DNA of 64,000 nt. It comes from Halosimplex aquaticum (GTDB lineage Archaea; Halobacteriota; Halobacteria; Halobacteriales; Haloarculaceae). The translations under genes were made by a program, and so were the position numbers. The stretch is from the NCBI RefSeq assembly GCF_028747785.1, contig NZ_CP118158.1, forward strand, positions 1,054,001 to 1,118,000, in the 5' to 3' direction. Below, one piece after another: positions 43,596-53,788 of this stretch. The notes under the pieces are model-generated. The model ran no database searches. It saw only the letters and a list, made by a program, of their open reading frames with translations, and was not told where the DNA came from. Numbering within the stretch: position 1 is the first letter of the stretch; each line of letters starts with the position of its first letter.

Positions 43596-45344
43596 ATGGA
43601 GTCCAGGCTGGTCGCTGCTGGGGTGGCGGCGTTGGTGTGTGCGACCGTCTTCCTCTCCGTCGGCGTCGCCTCGGTCCACGGCCAGGGGGCCGGAGAGAGC
43701 CTGACGATCCCGTCCGAGGACGCCGTACTCGTCGACATCAGGCCGTCCGGGGACGACACGGTGACGGTGTTCCTGCCGGTCCGGTCGACCGACGACCCGG
43801 AGGCGGCCGCGGGTCGACTGGCCGACGACGCGTCGATCCCCGTCCACGAGGTGTCGACTCGCCAAGTCGACGCCAGGATATCGCAGTACGTCAACGGACA
43901 GCTCGTCGAGGGAGGCGAACTCTACCGGACCGAGATCCGGACCGAGGTCGACGCCCGGACGGGGCCGCTGAGCGGAGCGGTCCCGAGTGAGGCACTGGCC
44001 GGAGTCGCGCCGACAGACGCGCCGACGTTCGTCGTCGACGTCCCGCCCGGAACGACGGTCAGTCAGGGGTCGGTCCGGTCGCGGTCGCTCTGGAACGCTC
44101 GGTACGAACTGACGCACGCCGACGTGCGCGGCGAGGACGCGATCACCTACCGGTTCCCGATCGGAACGATCAACGCCCTGGCCGCCCTCCTCGTCCTGTC
44201 GTCGGGCGGGACGTACGCCGTGGTCCGGTACCGCGCCCGCTCGATCGCGGACGGTCCCGAACCGGCGGCTGACCGGGTCCACGCTGTCCGGAAGACGAGG
44301 GCCAACGCGGTCCTGCTCGGATCGGCCGCGGCGGCCGGTATCGTGCTGTGGCTGGGCAGTCAGTCGCTCGTGTCGCTGGTCGCGGACGCGTTCCTCCCCG
44401 CCGTCCCCACGGGCGCGTGGGTGTCGGCGTCCCAGTGGGCAGTCGGGCTGGCCCCGTTCATCTGTGCCGTCTGGCTCAGTACGGCGTTCGCCACCGAACC
44501 GGTGGTCCGTGACCTCGTCGACGCCCGGTACAGTCCGCTGGCGTCCCTCGCGGACTGGGGGAAGTCGGCGCTCTACCGCCTCGGCCGCTACTGGGCCGCC
44601 GGCGTCGTCCTGCTGACGCTCGCGCCGGCGATCGTACAGTGGCCGCTCCTCGGCGGTCTGGTCGTCTCGCTGCTGGTGGCGGTCGACCAGTTCCTGCGAC
44701 CGCTCGCGATCAGGGCGTTCGACGACACCGGCGCAGTGACGGCCGAAGTCGGACGCGAGGTGACCGAGTTCTGCGACCGCCAGGACGTGTCCGTCCGCGG
44801 AATTCGGCTGCTGGACACGGGAGACGCTCGCCACGCCGACGCGGTGATCACCGGGTTCGCGGGCTACTACTGGGTCTTCCTCACCGACGACCTCCTGGCG
44901 GAGTTCGACGCCGAGGAGATCCGGGCGCTCGTCGCGCACGAACTGGGCCACGTCAAGCGCCGACACCTCCGCAATCAGGTGCTGTTCACGCTCGGGTACT
45001 GGGCGCTCGCGTTCGCGGCCGTCGTCAAGGTGTCACTGGGCCTGTGGGCGTTCCTGGCTCCGGCGTGGGTCTACCAGTACGCCCTCCGGTGGCTCGCACG
45101 GGGCCAGGAGTACCGTGCCGACGAGTACGCCGCGGCGGCGACGAGTCCCGGCGTTTACGCCCGGGCGCTCGAGCGGGTAGGGGCCGTGAACTTCGCGCGG
45201 CGCAACGGTGGGATCGCTCACAATTACGGGGCTGTGCCGCCGTCGATAGACGACCGCGTCGCGCGAGTCCGAGAAGGCGGCGAGTCGGCCGAGAAAGCGG
45301 GCGAAGAGACGCAGTCGACGGCGGCGTCGGTCGCCAGGGAGTAA
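43596..45344 (+). CDS. M48 family membrane metalloprotease
   Basis: A 582-residue protein. A signal peptide (about 1-30) is followed by a beta-rich extracellular region to about 190 and then several membrane helices. The M48 core has VAHELGHVKRRHL (zinc His448 and His452, catalytic Glu449), then two helices and EYRADEYAA with the third zinc ligand Glu. M48 proteases (HtpX, Ste24) degrade or process membrane proteins. The large N-terminal extracellular domain is beyond the usual HtpX length. An AT-rich box (AAAATTAAATAC) lies about 28 bases before the ATG. Confidence 0.88.
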   Translation: MESRLVAAGVAALVCATVFLSVGVASVHGQGAGESLTIPSEDAVLVDIRPSGDDTVTVFLPVRSTDDPEAAAGRLADDASIPVHEVSTRQVDARISQYVNGQLVEGGELYRTEIRTEVDARTGPLSGAVPSEALAGVAPTDAPTFVVDVPPGTTVSQGSVRSRSLWNARYELTHADVRGEDAITYRFPIGTINALAALLVLSSGGTYAVVRYRARSIADGPEPAADRVHAVRKTRANAVLLGSAAAAGIVLWLGSQSLVSLVADAFLPAVPTGAWVSASQWAVGLAPFICAVWLSTAFATEPVVRDLVDARYSPLASLADWGKSALYRLGRYWAAGVVLLTLAPAIVQWPLLGGLVVSLLVAVDQFLRPLAIRAFDDTGAVTAEVGREVTEFCDRQDVSVRGIRLLDTGDARHADAVITGFAGYYWVFLTDDLLAEFDAEEIRALVAHELGHVKRRHLRNQVLFTLGYWALAFAAVVKVSLGLWAFLAPAWVYQYALRWLARGQEYRADEYAAAATSPGVYARALERVGAVNFARRNGGIAHNYGAVPPSIDDRVARVREGGESAEKAGEETQSTAASVARE

Positions 45345-45364
45345 CCGGACCGGCGGAGTACCGC

Positions 45365-46267
<903 letters not shown>

Positions 46268-46422
46268 GCCGACGGCTACCGAGCGGAGGGTTGTAAGGGT
46301 TAAGACGTGCGACACGCGGCCGATAACCGTCGACCCGAACCCGCCGGGGCCGACTCGTCACCGCTCCCGTCGGCCGCGTGTCCCGATAGCCGGAGTCGAT
46401 GCGGACGACTCGGTTACGACGG

Positions 46423-47361
46423 TCAGTCGCGCCGCGTCGCTGTGACCGCGAGCGCGACGACCGCCAGGAGCGCCGCGAGGACGCCCATGCCCGGGCCGCC
46501 CCCGGAGGTCGTCTCCACGGACGCGTCGGTCGCTTCCGACGGACCGCCGGACTCGTCCTCCTGTTCCGTCGGCGTACTGTCGTCGGGCGTCGGCGACGGA
46601 GTCGCCGTGGCCGTCGGCGTTGCGGTAGCCGTCGGCGTCGCCGTGTCGGTCGGCGTCGCCGTAGCGGTTGCCGTCGCCGTTTGCGTCTGGGTCGCGGTCG
46701 TAGCGGCGGTGGCCGTCTGCGTCTCCGCTGGCGTCGCCGTCGGCGTTTTCGTGACCGTCGGGGTCGCGGTCGGCGTCGCCGTCGCGGTCGGCGTCGGCGT
46801 CGACGCCGCGGCGATCGTGTAAGAGTCCGAGACCGACTGCGCTTCGAGCGTCCCGTGCGTGCCGTTGTTCAGTTCGTACGCGGCGGTGAACTCGCCGTCG
46901 TCCGGAACGGGCACGTCGCTGATCGTGATCGTCAGCGAGTCGGCGTCGCCGACCTCGAAGTGCGTGGTGCCGACGAGCACGCCCGCGGAGTTCTGGTAGT
47001 AGACCCCCCAGAACTCGATGCTGGTCCCGTTGGCGGTCGCCGTGATCTCGCTCTCGCCGCTGTCGACCCGCTGTTTGAGCGCGGTCCCGTTCACGCCGCT
47101 GTCGCCGAAGTCGATCCACGCGCTCTCGACCTCGACCTCCGAGGCGTTCCCGCTGAGGTCCAACGTGAACGTGAAGTCGTTCGTGGTCCCGGCCACGCCG
47201 GGCGCCACGCTGATGGGGGACCCGTCCGTTTCGGCCTCCTGTAGTAGTTGGTCGTTCGCCTGTGCGTCTATCGGTCCTCCGAGCGCTGCCCCCGTGAACA
47301 CTGACGCCGCAGTCAGCACTGCCAGGAACAGACACCCCAGTTGCGTCTTCGTTGGTGCCAT
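46423..47361 (-). CDS. Exported surface protein with Thr/Pro/Ala stalk and PGF-CTERM-like end
   Basis: A 312-residue protein with a signal peptide (about 1-33, cleaving near QAN), a globular domain of about 150 residues with NGT and NAS sequons and a cohesin/immunoglobulin-like pattern (NDFTFTLDLSGNASEVEVES), a long low-complexity stalk of TATPTATPT-type repeats (about 188-255) and a tripartite tail: GGGPGMGVLAALLAVVALAV then basic TATRR. The tail resembles PGF-CTERM signals processed by archaeosortase ArtA, with Met in place of Phe. The ATG at 47361 starts a classical signal peptide. Confidence 0.78.
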   Translation of the reverse strand: MAPTKTQLGCLFLAVLTAASVFTGAALGGPIDAQANDQLLQEAETDGSPISVAPGVAGTTNDFTFTLDLSGNASEVEVESAWIDFGDSGVNGTALKQRVDSGESEITATANGTSIEFWGVYYQNSAGVLVGTTHFEVGDADSLTITISDVPVPDDGEFTAAYELNNGTHGTLEAQSVSDSYTIAAASTPTPTATATPTATPTVTKTPTATPAETQTATAATTATQTQTATATATATPTDTATPTATATPTATATPSPTPDDSTPTEQEDESGGPSEATDASVETTSGGGPGMGVLAALLAVVALAVTATRRD

Positions 47362-47593
47362 CGTTCTCCACTCTCTTGTCGCAGTTCCCACCCACGTGTC
47401 CGGGCGTCCGACTCTGTCTCCGGGTCGCACGCCCGAACGGCGTGGTCGCTACCGCAGTCTCCAGTTGCTAGCGGCTTACTCGTCGGATAAATACCCTACC
47501 AATCGCAAGTGACAGGTGCGCTGACGGCGCCGTCGCCACGACGGCAGCGATAGCCGGTCGAACGGCCGACTGCTGACCGCGGGTCGGGGCGTG

Positions 47594-49096
47594 TCAGTCC
47601 GCGCCGGTCGCGTACACCGACGCGTCTTCATCCGGACTCGCGCTCGTCAGCAGCGAGGTACCGACGGTCAGCGCGAGGCCGAGGAGCATACACCACACCG
47701 AGATGCTCCAGCCGTAGATCGAACCGGGGACGAGCGTGACCGACCCGACGACGGGCACCGGCACGGTGATTTTCGGCAACAGCGCGCCCGCGACGTAGAC
47801 GAGTTGACTCCCGCCGACGCCGACGTACATGCCCCATCTCGTCGTGTCGCGCCAGTAGAGCGCGACCATCACGGGCAGCGCCAACTGCGCGAACCCGCCG
47901 AAGGCCGTGTTGCCGATGTCCAGCAGCGTCGCCGGCTGAAACAGGCTGGCGACGAACGAGAGCGTGGCGAAGACAGCCACGCCGACCCGACCGAGGAACG
48001 CCTCGCGCTGCTCGCTCGCTTCCTCGACCAGCGGGCGGTACACGTCGCGGGTGAAATAGGACGAACCCGAGAGCAGCATCGAGTCGCTGGAGGACATCAT
48101 CGCGGCCATCGCGCCGGCGACGACGAGCGCGGCGAACCACGCGGGCGTGTACTCGGCGAGCAACAGGGGGAGGACGTTCTCGTTCGCGCCGGCCTCGATG
48201 CCCAGCCCCTTCGCCCACGCGCCGAGCATGAACGCGGGGACGAACAGCAGGATCACGAGCACCGGCCACAGCGGGAGCGTCCGCTTGATGACGGCCTTCG
48301 AATCGGCGACGAAGAAGCGCTGGTTGACCTGCGGGAACATCGTGACGCCGAAGGCGATGGAGACGGCCGTCGAGAGGACGTACTGTGGCGTGTAGAGCCC
48401 GCCGCCGAGCGCGAGGAAGTTGCCGTCCACGTCGCCCAGCGTCGCCGTCGCGCTGCCGACGCCGCCGGCAGCCGAGGCGACCCAGACGAACGCGGCCCAG
48501 ACCATCACGAGCATGAACGCGCCCTGGAGCGTGTCCGTCCAGGCGACGCCGCGCATCCCAGAGAGCGCGACGTAGCCGATCATGAACAGCGTGATCCCCC
48601 CGGCGCCGGCCCAGTAGGGGACCGCGCCGCCGGTCAGCGCTTCGATAGCGGTGCCTGCGCCCTGCTGCTGGAGCATCACGTACGGGAACAGCCAGAAGAT
48701 GCTGATCGCGGCGACGAGCACGCGCAGGGGGAGCGACCCGAAGCGGTCGCCGAGCATCTCGCCGAGGGTGACGTAACCGTTCTCCTTGCCGACGAGCCAC
48801 TGCTTGTACCCCAGCACGTACCAGAGGATCCCGAAGATGACGCCGTCCATCAGCCCCATGACGAGGATCCACTCCGGGCCGGCCGCGTAGCTGATGTTCG
48901 GGCCGGCGAAGAACGTGAACGCCGAGAGGAGGGTCGCGAACGTGGTGAAGAGGAGGACGACGGTGCCCAGGGTCCGCGAGGCGAGGTAGTAGTCCTCGGC
49001 GGTCCGCTCGGTGAGGCGATACGCGACGACGCCGATGCCCAGGGCGACGAGCATGTAGCCCACGATGATCCCGACCTGCAGGGTCGCGTCAGCCAT
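47594..49096 (-). CDS. Sodium:solute symporter (SSS family)
   Basis: A 500-residue transporter with about 13 membrane helices. Family patterns include YYLASRTLGTVVLLFTTFAT, SAFTFFAGPNISYAAGPEWI and SGMRGVAWTDTLQGAFM, plus SSSDSMLLSGSSYFTRD, the helix-9 sodium-site region. The likely substrate is an organic anion such as pantothenate or a carboxylate; it cannot be told here. Its start overlaps the stop of a DUF3311 gene by eight bases, the common DUF3311-SSS pair. Confidence 0.92.
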   Translation of the reverse strand: MADATLQVGIIVGYMLVALGIGVVAYRLTERTAEDYYLASRTLGTVVLLFTTFATLLSAFTFFAGPNISYAAGPEWILVMGLMDGVIFGILWYVLGYKQWLVGKENGYVTLGEMLGDRFGSLPLRVLVAAISIFWLFPYVMLQQQGAGTAIEALTGGAVPYWAGAGGITLFMIGYVALSGMRGVAWTDTLQGAFMLVMVWAAFVWVASAAGGVGSATATLGDVDGNFLALGGGLYTPQYVLSTAVSIAFGVTMFPQVNQRFFVADSKAVIKRTLPLWPVLVILLFVPAFMLGAWAKGLGIEAGANENVLPLLLAEYTPAWFAALVVAGAMAAMMSSSDSMLLSGSSYFTRDVYRPLVEEASEQREAFLGRVGVAVFATLSFVASLFQPATLLDIGNTAFGGFAQLALPVMVALYWRDTTRWGMYVGVGGSQLVYVAGALLPKITVPVPVVGSVTLVPGSIYGWSISVWCMLLGLALTVGTSLLTSASPDEDASVYATGAD

Positions 49097-49310
49097 CGCG
49101 GCTCACCCCCTCGACGCCGAGCCCCCACGCACGTCGCGTGAAGACCCAGAAGACGACGGCCGTCAGGCACAGCCAGCCGACGTGCCACCAGACCCACACC
49201 GGCAGTCCGGAGGCGACCGCGTCCCCGCCCCACATGAACCACGGCACGGCCAGCGCCGCGAGCAGTACTCCGACGGCCGACCAGCCGATCAGGCGCGCCC
49301 GTTCGTGCAT
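49089..49310 (-). CDS. DUF3311 small membrane subunit
   Basis: A 73-residue protein with two membrane helices (GWSAVGVLLAALAVPWFMWG and WVWWHVGWLCLTAVVFWVFT). DUF3311 genes typically precede SSS symporter genes and are thought to be accessory subunits. The eight-base overlap with the symporter start supports co-translation. ATG 49310 is chosen from family length. Confidence 0.82.
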   Translation of the reverse strand: MHERARLIGWSAVGVLLAALAVPWFMWGGDAVASGLPVWVWWHVGWLCLTAVVFWVFTRRAWGLGVEGVSRDG

Positions 49311-49596
49311 ACACCCCGTGTCCGACTGCGTTCCCGTTAACCTTTCGCCGATCGCAAACGAAACAGTACTTCGAAGAGGATTTTTCTTCACTTGGCCGGA
49401 CGCGTCGGTGGGTCGGCGGGCGGACGTGACCCGGTCGTTCGGGCCGCCGGCCGAACGCGTGTAGCGGACGGCCGGGTGAGAGTCGCGGGATCCGCAGATA
49501 TTAGAGTCTTCCAGTGACAAGTTAGGGGTGGTTCCATGAGACGGTTCATGGACGGACATTCACCATCACAGCGCCCCGGACAGGGGCAGTTCATCA

Positions 49597-51033
49597 ATGT
49601 ACGATTCAGCGAAATATCTCATTCACGCGGATATCAGGACCAGCGGGGTGGTCGAGCGGAGTGACGTCGTCGGCGCCGTCTTCGGCCAGACCGAGGGGCT
49701 GCTGGGCGACGAACTCGACCTGCGCGACCTGCAGGAGTCGGGGAAGCTCGGGCGGATCGACGTCGAGATCGAGTCCGAGCGCGGGAGTTCCTTCGGCGAG
49801 ATAACGATCGCCAGCGGTCTGGACCGGGTCCAGACGGCGATCCTCGCGGCCGCCCTGGAGAGCATCGAGCGCGTCGGCCCCTCCCAGTCCGACGTCGAGG
49901 TACGCGACATCGAGGACGTCCGCTCGGCCAAGCGACGGCAGGTCGTCGAGCGCGCGAAGGAACTCCTCGCGGAGTTCGACGCGACGACCATGTCCAGCGA
50001 GGACCTCGTCGACGAGGTCCGCCGGAGCGTCCGCGTCGAGGACATCACCGAGTTCGCGGGTATGCCGGCTGGCCCGCGCGTGGAGGACAGCGACGCCATC
50101 ATCGTCGTCGAGGGCCGCGCCGACGTGCTGACGCTCCTGAAGTACGGCATCAAGAACGCCATCGCGGTCGAGGGGACGGACGTGCCCGACGCAGTCGCGG
50201 AACTGACTGCCGACCGAACGGTGACCGCCTTCCTCGACGGCGACCGCGGGGGGGACCTCATCCTCAAGGAACTCGCGCAGGTCGGCGACATCGACTACGT
50301 CGCGCTCGCGCCCACCGACCGCTCCGTCGAGGACCTGTCGCGCAGCGAACTCATGAGTGCGCTCCGCGACAAAGTGCCCTTCGAGACGGTCTCGGCCGCC
50401 GACGCCGCGACGGACGAGCCCCACGGGCTCGCCGCCACCGACGGGAGCGCCCAGCCCTCGCCGCCCGACGGCGACTCGGGGACGGTCGACCCGGATTCGC
50501 CGGTCGAACCGGACCGGCCTGAAGTCGACGAGGGATCCGACGCCGCCCTGGCGGACGCAGACGCCGACGCGGGCGACGACGGCGCGCAGCCCGCCGACGA
50601 GGACGAACGCGGCGACGCCTCGATGGAGTCCCTGGAGGCCGACGGCGATACGTCGACGGCGAGCCCGACCGCAGGGTCCGCGGAAGCCGCCGTCTCCGAA
50701 CCCGCCGTGGAGGTGGCCGACCAGCCGGCGGATTCGGACGCACCGGACTCGCTCGCGAACCACGTCGAGCAAGTCGTCGGTGCCGCAAGCGGGACCGTGC
50801 GGCTGCTCGACGCGACGCACGAGGCGACAGCCGAGGGACCGGCCGACGAGGCGTTCGCCCTCCTGGAGTCGGCGGATCGGGTGCCCTCATCGGTCGTCAT
50901 CGACGGCGAACTCTCCCAGCGCGTCCTCGACGTGGCGGCCCAGCGCGGCGTCGACGTCGTCGTCTGCGCCGCGGAGGGCGAGTACGTCAAACAGCCGGTG
51001 AACGTCCGGGTGCTCACCGCGGACGAGGTCTGA
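49597..51033 (+). CDS. dnaG: Archaeal DnaG primase-like protein
   Basis: A 478-residue DnaG homolog. The N-terminal domain SAKYLIHADIRTSGVVERSD and VVGAVFGQTEGLLGDELDLR is diagnostic. The Toprim domain covers about 163-260 (IIVVEGRADVLTLLKYG, then FLDGDRGGD) with its catalytic Glu and DxD. An acidic low-complexity linker (about 270-390) precedes a C-terminal domain ending VKQPVNVRVLTADEV. Archaeal DnaG is mainly associated with the exosome, where it aids poly(A)-rich RNA binding, and shows some primase activity. Confidence 0.96.
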   Translation: MYDSAKYLIHADIRTSGVVERSDVVGAVFGQTEGLLGDELDLRDLQESGKLGRIDVEIESERGSSFGEITIASGLDRVQTAILAAALESIERVGPSQSDVEVRDIEDVRSAKRRQVVERAKELLAEFDATTMSSEDLVDEVRRSVRVEDITEFAGMPAGPRVEDSDAIIVVEGRADVLTLLKYGIKNAIAVEGTDVPDAVAELTADRTVTAFLDGDRGGDLILKELAQVGDIDYVALAPTDRSVEDLSRSELMSALRDKVPFETVSAADAATDEPHGLAATDGSAQPSPPDGDSGTVDPDSPVEPDRPEVDEGSDAALADADADAGDDGAQPADEDERGDASMESLEADGDTSTASPTAGSAEAAVSEPAVEVADQPADSDAPDSLANHVEQVVGAASGTVRLLDATHEATAEGPADEAFALLESADRVPSSVVIDGELSQRVLDVAAQRGVDVVVCAAEGEYVKQPVNVRVLTADEV

Positions 51034-51042
51034 GCGCCGGAC

Positions 51043-51561
51043 TCACTCGTTTTCACCTTCGAGCTCGCGGACGAGCAACAGCCCGTCCCCGGTCTCGTAG
51101 TGGTCCGCGATCCGCTCGCGCCGCTCGAAGCCGCGGTCGCCGTAGAACTCGCGGGCGCGCTCGTCGACCTCTCGGACGGTCACGCGCAGTTCCCCGACGC
51201 CCGCCTCGCGGAGTCGCTCGACCAGCGCGTCGACGAGCGCCGAGCCGTGGCCGGCGCCCTGCGAGCCGGGCGCGACGGCGAGTTCCGCCAGATAGCCGGC
51301 GTCGCCGCCGTCCGTGACCGCGAGCGCGTAGCCGACCGGGGTTGCCGGGCCGGCGCTCGTCGTTGTGCCGTCGTTCGCGGCTACGCTGTCACTCGTCGCC
51401 GCTTCGCCGCGCTCGGCGGCTGGTTCGGTCGCGACGAGGAGCGTCGGCGGCCCGTCGACGGCTACTGTGAGCAGTTCCTGCCAGGGTTCGGCGAGCACCG
51501 CCTCCTGGATCGCTCGCAACGCGGGCAGGTCGCCGGGTCGGCCCTCGCGGATCCGGGTCAT
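51043..51561 (-). CDS. GNAT family N-acetyltransferase
   Basis: A 172-residue acetyltransferase from ATG 51561. The N-terminal MTRIREGRPGDLPALRAIQE and the acetyl-CoA loop LAVAPGSQGAGHGSALVDAL identify the GNAT fold. The end has REFYGDRGFERRERIADHY, like RimI-type enzymes. An acidic low-complexity insert lies at about 50-75. The start overlaps the stop of the DUF92 gene in ATGA, so the two are coupled. Substrate unknown. Confidence 0.9.
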   Translation of the reverse strand: MTRIREGRPGDLPALRAIQEAVLAEPWQELLTVAVDGPPTLLVATEPAAERGEAATSDSVAANDGTTTSAGPATPVGYALAVTDGGDAGYLAELAVAPGSQGAGHGSALVDALVERLREAGVGELRVTVREVDERAREFYGDRGFERRERIADHYETGDGLLLVRELEGENE

Positions 51562-52967
51562 ATCGCGACCGATCCGACGACGACGACCGCCGCGAGCCCC
51601 GCGGCGACGCCCGCGGCGAGCGTCGCGAAGAAGTTGACGCCCTCGTTCTCGAGGAAGACGCCTTCCACTGTCGCGCCCAGGAGGCTGTCGACCGTCATCC
51701 CGACGACGCCGCCGAAGACGACCACGCCGGCTCCGCGGGCGTCGACGACCTCGAAGACGCCGAGCGAGATAGCGGCGATGAGGACGGCGCCGGCGAGCCC
51801 GGCCACCTCGCCCTGCCAGGTGACCGCGCCGTCGGTCCCGGGTTCGACGCGCTCGAAGGTCGTTATCAGCCGCGGGTCGTCGAAGACGCCGCCGATCTCG
51901 CTGGAGAGAGTGTCGCTCATCGCCGCCGAAATGGACCCGGCGAAGGCGAACAGGAACAGCTCCGGTTCCAGCCCGGTCAGCGTCGGGCTGGCCGACCAGC
52001 CGAGCACCGCGAACAGCCCGACAAGCGAGTTGGCGAGGACGTTCCCGCTGCCGCGAGCGCCGTCGTTCTCCTCGGCGATCCCGCGGGACTCTTTCTCCTC
52101 GTAGCGGAACTTCGTCGAGAGCCCGCCGACGCCGAAGAAGGTGACCAGCAGGAGGAACCAGCCGACGTCGCCGAGGACGATGGTCTGCAGGCAGAGGAAG
52201 ACGCCGGTGATCATCCCCGGGAGCGACGCGGTCTCCAGCGCGTAGGCGAGCGCGCCCAGCAGGACCGCGACGGCGAGCGCGACGGCGACCCCCGACGTGT
52301 CGACCGACAGCGGCAGGTCGGCGAACAGCCAGAGGAGCATGCCGATGGATATCATGACCAGCGGGTCGTCGCGCTCGAAGAGGACGGCCCGCAGGAGCGC
52401 CCCGAGCAGGGCGCCGCTGGCCGCCAGGAACGTGACCAGGGGCCAGTGGACCGCGGTATCGACGAGCAGCGCCGCGGCGTACTGTCCGGCGCTCCCGGCG
52501 AGAAATCCCGCGACGACGAACCCGACGGTCGCGAGGACCGGTTCGTCGCGGACTGTCCGCACGACGTGGCCGCCGAGGTTCCCCCACGAGAGCAGGAGGA
52601 CGGTCCCGACGAAGACTGACAGGGGCATCGCGAACCGGACCGCGAGGAGGGCGAGCGCGGCGGCCGCGAGGGCGAAGCCGGCGAGCCCGTAGAGCCGGCC
52701 GTCGCGGCGGTCGCCCGGCCGCGCGAAGAGTTCGAACACCGGACCGTCGTCGACGACGTAGAGCGCGAGCGCGGCGACGAGGAGGAACGGGCCGGGCGCG
52801 GCGACGGTCGCGAGCGCCCTGCTCGTGTTGCTGGCGATCGGTGGGACGGCCAGCGCGAGCGTCCCGACGAGGGCGAACGCGCCCGCACGCCGGACTGTGG
52901 GTGTCACGCTACTGTCGGTATCCCGCGGAGAGCTACTTACCGTTTCCGAACCGTCGCGTCCGTGCAT
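51558..52967 (-). CDS. DUF92 family membrane protein (VTE6/TMEM19-like)
   Basis: A protein of up to 469 residues with about 11 membrane helices. The DUF92 core is in the C-terminal half: GGLSTKFRYEEKESRGIAEE, NGARGSGNVLANS, FAGSISAAMSDTLSSEIGG, and GEVAGLAGAVLIA. The plant member VTE6 is a phytyl-phosphate kinase, so a CTP-dependent polyprenyl-phosphate kinase role is plausible. The divergent neighbour is a cis-prenyltransferase homolog, which supports a link to polyprenyl lipids. The true start may be a later GTG than ATG 52967, since the first 25 residues are polar and variable. Confidence 0.88.
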   Translation of the reverse strand: MHGRDGSETVSSSPRDTDSSVTPTVRRAGAFALVGTLALAVPPIASNTSRALATVAAPGPFLLVAALALYVVDDGPVFELFARPGDRRDGRLYGLAGFALAAAALALLAVRFAMPLSVFVGTVLLLSWGNLGGHVVRTVRDEPVLATVGFVVAGFLAGSAGQYAAALLVDTAVHWPLVTFLAASGALLGALLRAVLFERDDPLVMISIGMLLWLFADLPLSVDTSGVAVALAVAVLLGALAYALETASLPGMITGVFLCLQTIVLGDVGWFLLLVTFFGVGGLSTKFRYEEKESRGIAEENDGARGSGNVLANSLVGLFAVLGWSASPTLTGLEPELFLFAFAGSISAAMSDTLSSEIGGVFDDPRLITTFERVEPGTDGAVTWQGEVAGLAGAVLIAAISLGVFEVVDARGAGVVVFGGVVGMTVDSLLGATVEGVFLENEGVNFFATLAAGVAAGLAAVVVVGSVAI

Positions 52968-53077
52968 TCACCGTGACACGTTCGCGGCCCGGTCCGCGTA
53001 CGGAGCCGTCGTCGAACCCGGCGTCCGCGTTCCGGCGTCCCGTCGCCGAACGTGAGATTTAGGACACGTCCGTCGGA

Positions 53078-53695
53078 ATGACCGGTGTGGGCCTCTACGA
53101 ATGGTATCTCACCCTCCGCCTGCGTAACAGCGACGCCGACCTCCCCGAGACCGTCGCGGTCATCGTCACCGAGCGAGACCTGCTCGAGTCCGACGGCTAC
53201 CGGACGCTGGAGCGATTTTTCGAGTGGGCAGTCGAGTTCGGCGCCGAGCGGATCGCCGTCTACGTCAGCGTCCTCGACGGCGAAGTCGTCGGGACGATCC
53301 GCGAGGAACTCGCGGGCGTGCGTGCGCCCCGCGAACTCGCCGTCCGTGGCCCCGGCGACGAGGAGCAGGCCGACGCCCCCATCGTCGTGAGCATCGGCCT
53401 CGGCGGGAAACACGAGTTCGCGACCGCCGTTCAGGGCCTCGCCGAGGAGGTCGAAGCCGGCGAACTGACCCCCGAGGACATCGACGAGACCGCCATCGAG
53501 CGGGAACTCGTCTTCCCCGTTCAGCCCGATCTGGTCGTCAAGACCGGCGCCGAGCGCCTCTCGGATTTCATGATCTGGCAGTCCGTCTACTCCGAGCTCT
53601 ACTTCACGGACGTGAACTGGCGGGACTTCCGGCAGCGCGACTACCTCCGGGCGCTCCGGGACTATCAGAACCGTCAGCGGCGGTTCGGTCGATAG
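53078..53695 (+). CDS. UppS-family protein lacking the catalytic DGN motif
   Basis: A 205-residue cis-prenyltransferase homolog. The C-terminal half is clear: LVVKTGAERLSDFMIWQSVY, SELYFTDVNWRDF, LRDYQNRQRRFG. The N-terminal half keeps the fold (VAVIVTERDLL...ERFFEWAVEFGAERIAVYV) but has VIVTERD where active enzymes have the catalytic xxxDGNRR, so the substrate-binding Asp is missing. It is about 50-100 residues shorter than normal UppS. This pattern recalls the NgBR/NUS1 subunit of heteromeric cis-prenyltransferases. A canonical UppS is encoded at 28432. Confidence 0.82.
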   Translation: MTGVGLYEWYLTLRLRNSDADLPETVAVIVTERDLLESDGYRTLERFFEWAVEFGAERIAVYVSVLDGEVVGTIREELAGVRAPRELAVRGPGDEEQADAPIVVSIGLGGKHEFATAVQGLAEEVEAGELTPEDIDETAIERELVFPVQPDLVVKTGAERLSDFMIWQSVYSELYFTDVNWRDFRQRDYLRALRDYQNRQRRFGR

Positions 53696-53704
53696 ACCGA
53701 ATCA

Positions 53705-53788
53705 CGTGAACCTTCGGTTCACGGTGGTTCGGGCGCTGAGCGGAGCGAAGCGCCCGAACGTCGAGAGACGAGCGGAGCGAGTCTCTCG
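53705..53788. repeat. Three consecutive hairpins, two with identical loops
   Basis: 53705-53723: CGTGAACC/GGTTCACG, 3-base loop, a possible terminator for the UppS homolog. 53727-53759: 11-bp stem GTTCGGGCGCT/AGCGCCCGAAC around loop GAGCGGAGCGA. 53762-53788: 8-bp stem CGAGAGAC/GTCTCTCG around the same 11-base loop. The shared loop with different stems is notable. Confidence 0.6.

Noticed and set aside
49536..49664. A 42-codon ORF overlapping the dnaG start
   Set aside because: It runs into dnaG in another frame, is basic and has no family resemblance; the dnaG start at 49597 matches the family.
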